The translations under genes were made by a program, and so were the position numbers. From Leptodontidium sp. MPI-SDFR-AT-0119 (lineage: Eukaryota; Ascomycota; Leotiomycetes; Helotiales; Leptodontidiaceae): 64,000 nucleotides of DNA. Shown piece after piece: positions 45,720-56,773 of the stretch. The notes beneath the pieces were generated by a model. That model had not been told where the DNA came from. It saw nothing but the letters and a program-made list of their open reading frames with translations, and did no database searches. Every line of letters starts with the position of its first letter. Position 1 is the stretch's first letter. The stretch spans positions 1,488,001 to 1,552,000 of the forward strand of contig JAHLEZ010000006.1 of NCBI GenBank assembly GCA_020726505.1. Direction: 5' to 3'.

Positions 45720-46668
45720 TCAGTTTTTGATTGGTCGCCATCCCCAGATATGACCCATCTTTGGTACCTTCAGTCCGGCTGTTGCTTCATCAGCATCCGG
45801 TAGCTGGTGCTCCTCACAAATGTAGTCATCGTCGTCATAGTGGAAGCCGTCTGGGTCACAGCAATGTTGCATCCAGACTCCAAGCGGCCACTCCTCATAG
45901 AGTTGCATTGGGCCGATTCCTTCGTTGATATCTTCATCAATGCAATAGGCGAGATTGCGAACTAGGCGGTACTCCCGAAGAGCAGGAATATTGGAAGCCA
46001 ATTTCCTGTACACCTCGATCAAATCGTACGCCATGTCACCAGCCTCGAAGTCTACATTGAGAAGATAGTCGACAGCAAGATATTGGATCTTGGAAATCTC
46101 CTCAGTACTCAGACTGGCAAGGAAATGGAGAGCTTGATGCTGAAAATCCTGGTCGACGTAAAGAGTGTCAAGAGAGAAGTTGAAGGTGATGCTTGGCGGG
46201 TAGATGACATTTCCGAAGCAAAGAGGATACTTGGACTTGACCGCGTCACGCGAGTCTCGGCAAACTCTGAGGGCCTTAGGAGGTGGAACACGAGTGAAGA
46301 ATCCACAGGTTTCGGTCCACTGTATCTCCACGGTCCTGGCTTCAAGAGTGAGGTCCCATATCATGATGCGGATCTCTGTGGGGAGCTTGGGAAACAGAGT
46401 GAAACTTTTGAGGGGAGCCGGCATCTTGGAGGCTTTCCGCTCTTGTTTCTTGGCCTCTTTCCACTTGGCACGGCCAGCTGAACACATATCGAGGTATTTG
46501 GTGATAGGAAGCTGGGGCATATCGGTATTCGAGGTATCGGTGGACACTGTTTGGTAGCCCCGGATACGGCGCGGTCTTTTTGGTCTTGATAGTCTTGCTG
46601 GTCTCAACGTCAGTGATTGCCATCAATGGATGCTGTGACTTACGCTTCTCGAATCTGGATACTTTCAT
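45720..46668 (-). CDS. 2EXR-domain protein (intact copy)
   Basis: Model: a 25-nt first exon 46668-46644 and a main exon 46597-45720, 300 residues. The 2EXR domain starts FTLFPKLPTEIRIMIWDLTL, with EARTVEIQW, PKALRVCRDSRDAVKSKYPL, FNFSLDTLYVDQDFQ and KIQYLAVDYLL in the usual order. A basic N-terminal stretch (RLSRPKRPRRIRG) precedes it. The intron has a GTAAGT donor and a CTGAC branch point. An alternative first exon, 46992-46818 (58 codons, start MSNSIPSDATGETTQDK), ends in the same phase at a near-identical donor and would give 350 residues. The two 5' ends reflect a local duplication described separately. Function of 2EXR proteins is unknown. Confidence 0.78.
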
Positions 46669-46832
46669 GGGCAGTGCTGCTTGGATACGTGGGCAGGTAG
46701 GTAGGTCACTTCATGAGTTGGTCCGACGATGTATTCCAGTTCGTTGAAACGTGCTTTCCTCTTGGTATTGCTGGTACCAGCAGTTAGCAATCGTCATCAT
46801 AGAATGCAGTGACTTACGATTCTCGAATCGGA
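46598..46832 (-). repeat. Duplicated mini-intron at the 2EXR 5' end
   Basis: Two ~62-bp units, 46771-46832 and 46598-46660 (minus strand), align throughout. Each has an exon end (ATTCGAGAA), a GTAAGTCAC donor, a CTAAC/CTGAC branch point and a CCAG acceptor. Most differences are transitions. Confidence 0.75.
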
Positions 46833-46992
46833 ATCTTCTGCTGGCTTCGATACACGAGAAACGTTTCTTCGCATGTGGTGTCACGGGACCTGCTTTCCGC
46901 TGCTGCGCTGGCGATCCAGGTCGTGTCAGCTCCTCATTCATCTTGTCTTGTGTTGTCTCACCTGTCGCGTCGGAGGGAATTGAATTGCTCAC

Positions 46993-48216
46993 CCAAATGT
47001 ATTCCTCAACCAGCCTTCCCCTGCTATCTCGTCTCCTGTCCCTCCTCTCTTCTCCCCTATCTCAAGTCTCTCTCCTTTGTTGCTCCAGAGCTTGGTGTTG
47101 AGACTGTCTTTGGTGACTTGGCTGCCCAGACTCCACAGCGCATGGAGTGGATGTAGTGAGTTGAGTGTTGCTGGTCGATTTCCCCCTGGTTGAGCCGTCC
47201 AATAAAGAGGGAATCGGCAGAGGAATTGGCTTCTACGCTAGGGGAATTTAGGCCAATCAAAACACTATATTTCACGTGAGCCTTGGCAGAAGCCCCCTTT
47301 CCGGTTCCCCAGCTAATTTCTCGACTCAACTCGGCCTCCTCTCGCGCAACCCCAACTCCCAGATATTCTCTCCCGAGGATACATTGTACAACTACAACTC
47401 TTCTCTTCTCGTCATTCTCTCACGACTTCAATTGTGTTGTCGATCGTCACTCTGTGGTACGTCCCTTCTCGTCGTCTGTCTGGCTGCGCACAAACCATCT
47501 GGAGCAAATGACAGCTGCAGATCCCTGCAACCCCTTTTACCCCTTCCCCTTCCCTTCCCAGTCCAATCTCCAAGCCAATCTCCAAAACTTTTGTACTTCC
47601 TCCCATCAACACCACAGCACAACTGACAGCAAACGCGCCGACATCAGATCGATCTCTACCGGCGATATCTACATAATCTTCTTCAGCAGCGACCGCGCGA
47701 GAGGCGAAGGACTGACTGTTGGTTGAGGTTGATTCTTTTGGTACGTGCCGATCGTATTCATGCATTGCGCACACCACCCCATCAATACGAACAGAGCAGC
47801 ACAGCACAGCACCTTCGCGGATGCTGGCCCAGGTCCTGTGCTGAGATTCATCCGATGCTGCGCAATCCAGTCCATCTGCAGGAATACACGAAAGCTAATT
47901 TTGAACCTTCTTCCCTCCAGAATTCTACCTCGCACTTACCCTCACAACCACCTCGATCGATCCTTCTACGTCGTAATAAAGACCATGGGTAAGCAATCAC
48001 TTTTCATTTGGAGGAGAGCCTCTCGGGGGAGCCAGGACGGAGTAAAAATACATCTGCGAGCCACTGTTCGAACGTCAACACCGGCCTGGACTTCCTTCGC
48101 CTCAATCTCGCTCGTAGGGAGCTTGCATGCTTTCAATTACATTTTCAGGAGTGTTGATACAACTTGCAAACGGATTGAGCAAGGGACACATCACTCTGGC
48201 TGGGTACTTCAACAAG
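46993..48216 (+). promoter_or_regulatory. Divergent promoter and long 5' leader of the septin gene
   Basis: Pyrimidine-rich from about 47290 on, typical of a fungal 5' leader. An ATGG at 47985-47988 followed by GTAAGC could be a first mini-exon spliced to 48149 (acceptor TTTTCAG), giving a start [10 protein letters not shown] in frame with the septin. A 147-codon frame at 47283-47726 is not called because its composition is that of leader sequence. Confidence 0.45.
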
Positions 48217-49989
48217 ATGGCATCTGCCTTCTCTAGTCTGCTCCAACAAACTCGAATCTCTCAATCCGAGAGCTCTTCAAAGCCTACAATCATATCAACC
48301 AAGTACGATGAAATGAATGATCCGCGCCTCTACCCCGGAAGCCTTCACCGTCACCAGCGATCAATCACAAACATCGTACCATACCGCAGCATGCTTGATG
48401 TTGACACCCCAATCCTGAACAACGTCGTCCTCCCTGCAGAAGAATCCATGGAAGACTGGGTGGCCGAGAAGCTCAATCAGACCGAGCGGAAACACAGAAC
48501 AGAGAACTGGGCTGACATATTATGTTACTATACAGCTACTAACGGCGTCGCCCCTGCGGCACCAACAAGAGCATCCCCTGCGCCTGTTCCAAACGGCAAA
48601 CCTACTTCTCCAATGGAGGTACCACAGAGCGTGAGCTCAAGCGATCCCAAAGTTGCTGCTCAACAAGCTAGTGATATGCGCAACATTGTGCGAAGAAAGT
48701 TGACCGGTTACGTTGGTTTCGCAAACCTCCCCAATCAATGGCACCGCAAGAGTGTCCGAAAGGGGTTCAACTTCAACGTTATGGTTGTTGGTAAGTTGAA
48801 TTTCGATCTGTTTAATCTCTCTCTGACATTCCTAGGCGAATCTGGGCTTGGAAAGTCGACTTTGGTTAATACCCTCTTCAACACCTCTCTCTACCCACCC
48901 CGCGAGCGCAAGGGGCCAAGTCTCGACATCATCCCAAAAACCGTTTCCATTCAATCCATCAGTGCCGATATCGAGGAGAATGGCGTTCGTCTGCGTTTGA
49001 CTGTTGTTGATACCCCGGGTTTTGGTGATTTCGTCAACAACGATGAGTCGTGGCGACCAATTGTTGACAACATTGAGCAACGATTCGATGCCTATTTGGA
49101 TGCCGAGAACAAGGTCAATCGCATGAACATCGTTGACAACCGTGTTCACGCATGCGTCTACTTCATTCAACCAACTGGCCACGCCTTGAAGCCATTGGAC
49201 ATTGAGGTTATGCGCAGACTTCATACCAAGGTCAACTTGATCCCAGTCATCGCAAAGGCTGATACTATGACCGACGAGGAGATTATGGCATTCAAGTCCA
49301 GGGTATGAGAACCAATTCTATAAGATGAGTGACTGTTTTGCTGACTTTTCCAGATTCTCGCAGATATCAAGCACCACGCCATTCAGATATTCGAGGGTCC
49401 CAGATACGAGCTCGATGATGAGGAAACGATTGCTGAGAACAACGAGATCATGTCTAAGGTTCCATTCGCAGTCGTTGGTGCCAACTCTGAGATCACCAGC
49501 ACCGATGGCCGCAAGGTTCGCGGACGCAAGTACCCATGGGGTATCATCGAGGTCGACAACGAGGAACACTGCGATTTCGTCAAGTTGCGCCAGATGCTCA
49601 TCCGAACACACATGGAGGAGTTGAAGGAACACACCAACAACGCCCTGTACGAGAACTACAGATCCGAGAAGCTCACCGCCATGGGTGTCGCACAAGATCC
49701 AAGTGTATTCAAGGAGGTCAACCCAGCCGTCAAGCAAGAGGAGGAACGCACACTCCACGAGCAGAAGCTCGCAAAGATGGAGGCCGAGATGAAGATGGTC
49801 TTCCAACAAAAGGTCGCCGAGAAGGAGAGCAAGCTAAAGCAGAGCGAAGAGGAACTGTACGCCCGCCATCGCGAGATGAAGGAGCAGCTCGAACGTCAAC
49901 GCATGGAGCTGGAAGAGAAGAAATCGAGAGTGGAGAGTGGAAGACCAATAGAAGAGAAGGGAAAGAGGAAGGGATTCTCTCTCCGCTAA
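48217..49989 (+). CDS. CDC3: Septin, Cdc3/AspB type
   Basis: Exons 48217-48790, 48836-49302 and 49354-49989 encode 558 residues. After a variable N-terminus, [20 protein letters not shown] leads to the GTPase domain: P-loop GESGLGKS (192-199), DTPGFGD (250-256) and AKAD (331-334). The septin-unique element ([16 protein letters not shown]) and a C-terminal coiled coil of about 90 residues follow ([37 protein letters not shown]). The coiled-coil wording and the RKGFSLR end match yeast Cdc3 rather than Cdc10, Cdc11 or Cdc12. The protein is a core subunit of septin filaments that mark septa, hyphal tips and branch sites. Intron 1 is only 45 nt and lacks an in-frame stop. The start could be earlier (see the leader entry). 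Confidence 0.93.
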
Positions 49990-52240
49990 GCCGCCAACCT
50001 CGCTTCTGCGCCGGACGTACCTCCGTTACCCTGGTATTGACACGACAAATAACCACTTTACTTTCGATTCTTGTTGTCTCTTTAATCATTGATCCTTAAT
50101 ACCGCGAGAAACCAACGAGGAATGGGGGAGCACTTGGGATGGAGCATAATATTTCCGGCTTCTGAGAGGCCAGATTTTGTGCTATGTGATTTTTTCGTGG
50201 CAAGACAGATGATGGATACGAGGAGTTTGCTTGCTTGCACGGGGCTTTGATACGGGAGGAGCTATTTTGACAAGACAAAAAGAATCGGCTATGGAGGGCG
50301 AGAAGGCACAAAATTGGGCAGCTTCCTTTTTTCCTTTCTCTCTCCTTCCCAATTCCCTTCTTCCTCTCTTTGTCCTTTTCCTCGGGATCAACAAATCTGT
50401 ATTTATTATGATAGCTTCGAGATTTGCTTGGCTCGCTTTCTCCTTTGGCTTGGCTTGGCTCGACCCGAGCCTTTTTTTTCCTTTGCGCTAGTCTGACGGA
50501 CCTCTTCCATTTGCTTTGTTGTTTTTACGAAAAATGAAAAAGGGATTCTATCTCATTGGCGTGTGTGTGTGTCTGTAATCAAATGTGATATCTATATCTT
50601 AATGGAGCCTCTTGTATTGAGTGCAGTTTCAACACTAATAATGATGATGGTGATGGTGAGGCTGCTTGTGTAAAGATCACAGGGTGTCATTACCTCGGCG
50701 TGCTTCATCGCTTCGTTACTGTGTGCCCACCCACCTACCAAGGAGAACAAGTGTCTTGGTTACCTTATGGTTACTATCCGGTATTACACGGCTGTGTACT
50801 GGTTTCAAATTACATCGGGATCGTGAGGCTGCTCTGTCCAGAAGTCGAGTTGACCACCCCTTGAAGTCTTTTATTCGCAGCCTTGATTCCACTACCGATT
50901 CTGCCTACGATAACAACATCCTGGGAGTTTCAGAATCCTCATAATGGCGGCCCACGAAAGATTTAGGAATCGATGAACCGTCGTGTCTATTACTTGCAAT
51001 AATAGGAGTAAAGTGAGTGAATGAATGCACTTGGGCTCGGTGTCGACGGACATCTCGAGCAAAAGAGATCATTACTATCTCCCAGTCCAGAATTTCTTGG
51101 CTTTTATTACTTGGAGTAAAGAAGATGTTGTTTCCTCTGTCTTTTGTGTTTATCTTTAATTATTCTATATATACTTCATTCCTCAAATCCCAAGTCCCAT
51201 CGTCGGATGTTGATATCAGCACGCCAAGCCAAGCTGTACAGTAAATCAACCAATGCCCACACCAGAATCACATGTAAGATATCGATCCACCCCTCCCCCA
51301 TAATCACCACACCCAAATCCCAAATCACAAATCCCACACCGGCTACCAACTCACCACCCACACCCTCTCAAATCCTAAACGCCCGACGTACATCGACCGG
51401 GCGCAGCCGCATGCCGCTTAAATACTCACTCACTGAAATGTGGCGAAATACGCCCCGTTGATGAGAGATGTGGAAAGCTACCTAGCCTTGTGCGACGGAC
51501 CTGCGATATCTGCTCCAAGCCTTGGAACTGCACCTCACCGTGTGAAACTAGGGAACAGGTGTGAGATGACGCCCTGTTAGAATAGTCAAGGGGGTAAGGA
51601 GCTGGGCGTCGCTCGGAAGGGAGGTGTGAGAGGTGTGAGAGGTGTGTGTACTAGTGTACGTATATTTTTCCTTGGTGAGTATATTTATATAGGGGTGGGA
51701 GTGATAAGTGCCGAGCCAGGAGCAGAGACATGGTGGTATGATGACTGCCCTCTTTTCCGGAAGTGCGTAGCTAGGTAATCGGTGAAGTGTACTCGGGCGT
51801 GAGTGAGGATGTGAGGGTGTGCTGGATATGACGGGAAAGTAGCACCACGAGGTGACGAGAACGCTATCTATGCTCGCCCGGTTCACCTCACACTGGAAAT
51901 GGGGAAATACATAATAACAACGCTCTGTCCGGGATGTTGGGATAAGTGCCCGACATACCTTTCCCTTACATTATCCCGAGGAAGAATTTGACTGCTTGCT
52001 TTACACTGCCCGCCCGTTGACAGAGAAGCGAGAAAGCACGACGAGAGAAAGCGACTATCACTCAGTCACTGCCCTAAATACGGGAATTCTGAAATTCTGA
52101 ACTAGGATCGTCATCATCGATTCTGCGACGAGGAAAAAAGATCTACACTTGCCCGACTCACCTCCCATCACTTCCTCATACTATTCCAAGGAGGTGAAAA
52201 AAAGGCACAACAATACCGCATCTACGGACCCTCAGCAAAA
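49990..52240. other. Intergenic
   Basis: 2.25 kb without a supported gene. It holds short tandem words (GAGGTGTGA three times near 51623-51649; GATGATGGTGATGGT near 50641). Nothing else recognised. Confidence 0.4.
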
Positions 52241-53962
52241 ATGGGTATCTACAACACCCCCCATCACAACATCCACCCCCATGTTAATCCCAATACCTAT
52301 ACCCATCCCAGCACCCGCACACACATTCACAACCAAGCCAACACGAGCCTCATCCAAGAGAACGCCTCACTGCACGCCCAGCTCATAAGTCTACAACGGA
52401 CTCTCACGCGCCAGGATTCGCAACTACAACATGCGCGCGCAGTGAGCCTTGATTTACAAGCTCAGGCTCAAGCTCAGGCTCAAGCTCAAGCACAGGCGCA
52501 ATCCCAGGGTCAACCGCAGAACACATTCAACCCAGAATCAGATCATATCCTCAGAGCAGCAGTCGAGGAATTCCATGCATCCGTCAGGGATTTCGCAGCT
52601 GTTTATGCTTGCGGTGTTGATATTGACGATGATGATAGTGATAATAGGCGAAGAACAGGTGGGAGCAAGAAAAGAGGAGAAGGGAAGGATAGAAAAGAAA
52701 GGGGGATGAATTTAGGTGTAGGGACCTGGAATGATATACCGAGCGTGTTGAGGAATGGAGTTAGAGAGATGGAGGGGGGTGGATTGAGAGGGGCGAAATG
52801 GCCTGTGGTGTTGGAGCACAGCCAAGACAGCAGCAGCCAGAGTCGAAATCGGGATCAAGGCCGAGATCAGAGAGAGAAGAGGAGATCGAGTATGTCTTCG
52901 CGGGATAGGAGTCGAGCGGGTTCGAATTCAAGTTCGGGTTCGGGCTCGGGCTTGGGTCCTAGAGATTGGGATAGAGAAGGGAATAGGGGAACTGGAGAAG
53001 CGAATGCAGTTCTCCTAGCTGCGCTCCTAACGAGAGAGATCTACGTTGGGATGTGGGAGAATGCGTTTTTCCTTGCTGATGAACCGAATGCGCTTAAGAC
53101 GAGGTATAAGGAGCGGAAGAGGGTTAGTTTGAGCAGAAGTCAGGGGAAGGGCAGGGATGGGAGAGATGGAAGAGATGGGAGAAAAGATGGGAGGGATGTG
53201 GGTGGTAAGGGTAGTGATGCTGGGATGGCGCAGATGATTACGAGGAGTACGATTTTGAGTGATACGTTTCGGGATTTGTGGAATTGTGAGTCGACTTTGT
53301 ATTTCCTATTGCTCACTGTGTCGTTTCTGTTCTTTGAGCTTGGTGAGAGAGACGGTATGAACATGGCTAACTCCCTCCCTCCAGACTCCCCAACCTCAGC
53401 CGAAACATGGCGGACCCAATACTTCCTCACGCACCACCAAGAACTCCTCAACACATCCTTCCCTCAGGCCCACACCCAGCACCACCCCGCCTCCACTTCA
53501 TCCATTCAGCATAAAATATCCTCCTTCGCAGCAACTTTCGTATCCTGTTTCAGCAACGGCGAGATCTCGCCTCTAATTCGGAAATTATCCTCGTCGGAGG
53601 ACATGATGATGCAGAAAGCGCTGCATGGGATTATATGTCAGGCTGCGAGGTTATTTGTGAGGTTGAGGGCTAGGGCGAGGAATGGGGGCAGGGTAGTGGT
53701 TGGTGATGAGAGGGAGGTTTTGAGGGAGGGGTTTTGGGGGAGGGATGCAGGGAGAGAGATGGAGGTTTGTAGCGGGATGGGGATTGGGATGGGGGTGAGA
53801 GGGGGTTATTCTGGTGAGGATGGGGAGAGGAGGGTTGGTGGGGATAGGGTGGATGTTGTGCTTAGTCCTGTTGTTTATGTGGTTGGTGAGGCGAGTAGAG
53901 GGGAGATAGTGAGGAGAGTGCTTGTTAAAGCTGTGGTGGTTGTTGGGGGTGATGAGTACTGA
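52241..53962 (+). CDS. Low-complexity fungal protein of unknown function
   Basis: Exons 52241-53285 and 53385-53962 encode 540 residues. The 99-nt intron (GTGAGT donor, CTAAC branch point at 53367, CCAG acceptor) is a multiple of three and has no stop, so unspliced reading simply adds 33 hydrophobic residues. The N-terminus has a short coiled coil (LIQENASLHAQLISLQRTL) and a Gln-Ala repeat. The middle is Ser/Arg/Asp-rich and disordered. Better folded segments are VLLAALLTREIYVGMWENAF, STILSDTFRDLW, then TWRTQYFLTHHQELLNTSFP and MMMQKALHGIICQAARLFVR. No family is recognised. The last 300 bases are strongly purine-rich. An overlapping frame begins at 52149 but lacks the later homology-like segments. 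Confidence 0.6.
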   Translation: MGIYNTPHHNIHPHVNPNTYTHPSTRTHIHNQANTSLIQENASLHAQLISLQRTLTRQDSQLQHARAVSLDLQAQAQAQAQAQAQAQSQGQPQNTFNPESDHILRAAVEEFHASVRDFAAVYACGVDIDDDDSDNRRRTGGSKKRGEGKDRKERGMNLGVGTWNDIPSVLRNGVREMEGGGLRGAKWPVVLEHSQDSSSQSRNRDQGRDQREKRRSSMSSRDRSRAGSNSSSGSGSGLGPRDWDREGNRGTGEANAVLLAALLTREIYVGMWENAFFLADEPNALKTRYKERKRVSLSRSQGKGRDGRDGRDGRKDGRDVGGKGSDAGMAQMITRSTILSDTFRDLWNCESTLYFLLLTVSFLFFELGERDGMNMANSLPPDSPTSAETWRTQYFLTHHQELLNTSFPQAHTQHHPASTSSIQHKISSFAATFVSCFSNGEISPLIRKLSSSEDMMMQKALHGIICQAARLFVRLRARARNGGRVVVGDEREVLREGFWGRDAGREMEVCSGMGIGMGVRGGYSGEDGERRVGGDRVDVVLSPVVYVVGEASRGEIVRRVLVKAVVVVGGDEY

Positions 53963-55192
53963 GGGAGTGCGGATTAACTAAGGAGCGGAGGAACTTACTT
54001 AGAGATAGACCCTGCATCTTTGGGATTTAATGAACTTATAGGTATTCTATTTGAATCATTTATGGTAATATTTCTTGAGTTTGTGGGCCCGTGTCCTATG
54101 GCGGTGAACAGAAGAGTACACAGGAGAGTGTTTGGGCCACGGAAACGTCCTTTGGGCGTTGTTCAGGTGTCGCTGGAGCTCGGAAATAGCAATAGATCTT
54201 AGTTTGAGACCGCTTCGTTCTTGAACGCTATTAACTATATTAGGAGCTTATAAGGGAAGATTCTCATAGGGTTCGTCGGGTCTCAAAGTCTCAAAATATT
54301 TGTCTGCAATCCACCCGAATCCTTATCAACAAATAAGCGAGGCCACAAGCTCGGCGATCCCATCTCATAAACACATGTATTCTAGGCACCTCTGAGCTGC
54401 AGCTCAATAACCAGTTCCAGGAATCAGACAATCAAAGTCCCACTCAAAGGCAAAATCCGAATACTCGCCCAGCATACACATTATACAGCCCACTCTGCAG
54501 TCTCCACTTTTGCGCCACTATGTCCCACTCACTCAAATCCCCTGCGCATCAAAACACCAACCGTCTATCTAGGCTTCACACTAACTTTCTTAAATCCTCT
54601 GAACTGGCTCATTGGTTCGCCCGGTATGCCGGAATATAGCTGCGCGACTTCTTGGCCGTCCACATCCCCGGAATTCGTCACATCTACAGTGACTCTAACC
54701 AGTACATCCCAAAGATCGGTTTCCCTACGAAATCACTCAATAATATAGAAATATTTGTCTAGCTGATCGAGTTGAACTCTCTACAAGGGTGGTTGGTGTT
54801 CTCACCGAAGTGAGGTTGGGAGGTCCGAGCGCCCCTTCCTTGATTTTGGAATAGCACGGCTAGATCAATCCTGGTAGAACAAAGCCGATTATTGTTTTGC
54901 CTTTTGGTCGTGAGTTTGCATGCGGTTTATAGCTACGGCATTGATGAGACTACGATGACTTTTCTCCGAAACATGCCTCGGCGATTTGACGAATCATGTA
55001 ACGGATGAAGTTCGGAAGGCCACGGACAATGCACTGGGGATCACTGTCGCTTGTGCGGGGTAACCATAATGCCGCGAATACTCTATGTATATACGGCCAG
55101 GCCAGGCCGCCCGATTTAACTTTATTCCTCTGTTTTGCGTTATTCTCCTCCATCGACTTTGTCTTGTGCGACGCTACCCATCTTAGGTATTT
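53963..55192. other. Intergenic, promoter of the Zn2Cys6 gene
   Basis: No gene recognised. A 60-codon frame at 54020 is not supported. Confidence 0.4.
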
Positions 55193-56773
55193 ATGAACCA
55201 GCGGATCCAGAAAGCGTGCGATGGCTGCCGGATTCGTAAGGTGAAATGCACTGGCACCCGGCCATGCGGACAATGCAATCATCTGAATCTCCTCTGCAAA
55301 TTCTCGGTTGCTAAAGGTCATCGCCTCCCACCAGTGCGTGGTCGTCTGCTTGCGCAGCTCAGGCAGGTTGGAACGGGAGCGTCCGAGCTTCCTATCCCCA
55401 GTTCAGTCGCGGAACAAGACAATAGTGGTCGATATATGACCGCGGCCAAAGAACAACAACTACGGCCTGCCCCCCATTTTCCCGAGCATCCTTATTCCGA
55501 AGACTTCTTTACCCGTCTCTTACCCGACTATGAAAGGGCCGCTTACCCGGTCAACCCCATCATTACTAGCAATGAGATCGCCGAATCCATCCTGCACATG
55601 CGGACGGATCCTACCCATGCAGCTTTGGTATACGCATTTGCGGCCGTCACCATCAATCTGGGCCAGGCCTCCTGGCCGCTCGATGGAGAGATCTCTGCTA
55701 GGATTCGTGATCTCATGTGGAGAAGCCTCTCTGCACGCCATCAGGCGGATCCGGATGATGCGTTGCGAGAGATGCCCAACTCGGTTCGCCGCATTATGAC
55801 ATGTATCTTCTTGGAGATCTGTATGATGGCCTTCAAGAGGTATGACCGAAGCTTTACCCTCTTGCGTGAGGCAATCTCTATGATCCAGATGCTTTGCATC
55901 GAGCGTCTTTGTTCAAATAGCAATCTCGACCTCAGCGCCCCAGAACTCGCACGCCGGCAACGCCTCTACTGGGAGGCGTTCATCCACGAGCGCTTCCTCA
56001 CGATGGTAAGCAATTACCCTTCGATCCTACCACCGCTACGCACAGGAATGCCCTTCGAGGACCCGACCATCCCTCTGCACGTACATATCGGCTTTTCTCG
56101 CATCATCCGCCTCTTCCTGATCATGGACGACGACTTTCTGGCCCACTGGACCGCCCAAGATGATCCGGGCCAGGCGCGTCGGGAAATGACCGCTGCTTGG
56201 ATCGAGCTCAAGCAGGAGGAGCTAGACGACGACGAAACGTCCGCCGCGGCTGAGACGATCGGCATTCACAGCGGTACAGCCGTGGCGGGACTGACGGAAC
56301 TGCAGCAGGCCGACCTGGACATCACGCGCGCGTGGCTGCGTACTGCTATCTGGCAGCTCGCGATGTCCCGCTGTCTCCTGAGCAGCGAACCGCCAACCTC
56401 GTGTCATGAAGCCATGTCGCTCGTGTTCCCCGTGCGGCGACTGTCAGCCCAGCTCCGTCAACTCGTCGCACGGCTCGAATTCAAGACGAGCATCGCGATG
56501 CACGGATTCGGCATTCTCCAGAAGATCTTTGAGATTACAAATACCATCGCTGATGTCATGGCTCTGGTTCCGGCATCGATAGCGACGGAAAAAGAGGAAG
56601 GCGTAGAGCACCAGAGAATGGCCGACCTTCTATTTCTGGTGAAGGTCCTGTTTTCGTTCGAGAGGATTGATCAGGTGCAGAAGGATATCATGAAGATGAA
56701 GATGGAAAATCTGAAGAAGTTGATTCCCGAATTTGATTTTGAGGGGTGGTCAGAATTATCCTCATACCTATGA
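55193..56773 (+). CDS. Zn2Cys6 transcription factor, probable MAL-type activator
   Basis: An intact, intronless gene for 526 residues. The DNA-binding domain is at the very N-terminus: Cys9, 12, 19, 25, 28 and 35, spaced C-x2-C-x6-C-x5-C-x2-C-x6-C (ACDGCRIRKVKCTGTRPCGQ). It is followed by a basic linker (KGHRLPPVRGRLLAQLR). The rest is an all-helical fungal regulatory region (SVRRIMTCIFLEICMMAFKR, LARRQRLYWEAFIHERFLTM). The layout and linker resemble maltose-utilisation regulators (MalR and yeast MAL63 group), and the next two genes are an alpha-glucoside permease and a maltase. By context it probably activates both on maltose. The assignment as MAL regulator rests mainly on the neighbours. 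Confidence 0.85.
   Translation: MNQRIQKACDGCRIRKVKCTGTRPCGQCNHLNLLCKFSVAKGHRLPPVRGRLLAQLRQVGTGASELPIPSSVAEQDNSGRYMTAAKEQQLRPAPHFPEHPYSEDFFTRLLPDYERAAYPVNPIITSNEIAESILHMRTDPTHAALVYAFAAVTINLGQASWPLDGEISARIRDLMWRSLSARHQADPDDALREMPNSVRRIMTCIFLEICMMAFKRYDRSFTLLREAISMIQMLCIERLCSNSNLDLSAPELARRQRLYWEAFIHERFLTMVSNYPSILPPLRTGMPFEDPTIPLHVHIGFSRIIRLFLIMDDDFLAHWTAQDDPGQARREMTAAWIELKQEELDDDETSAAAETIGIHSGTAVAGLTELQQADLDITRAWLRTAIWQLAMSRCLLSSEPPTSCHEAMSLVFPVRRLSAQLRQLVARLEFKTSIAMHGFGILQKIFEITNTIADVMALVPASIATEKEEGVEHQRMADLLFLVKVLFSFERIDQVQKDIMKMKMENLKKLIPEFDFEGWSELSSYL

Noticed and set aside
47283..47726. 147-codon frame upstream of the septin
   Set aside because: Composition is that of a pyrimidine-rich 5' leader, no domain is visible, and it ends before the septin start.
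54950..55321. 123-codon minus-strand frame
   Set aside because: It overlaps the start of the Zn2Cys6 gene in antisense; the plus strand has the full zinc cluster.
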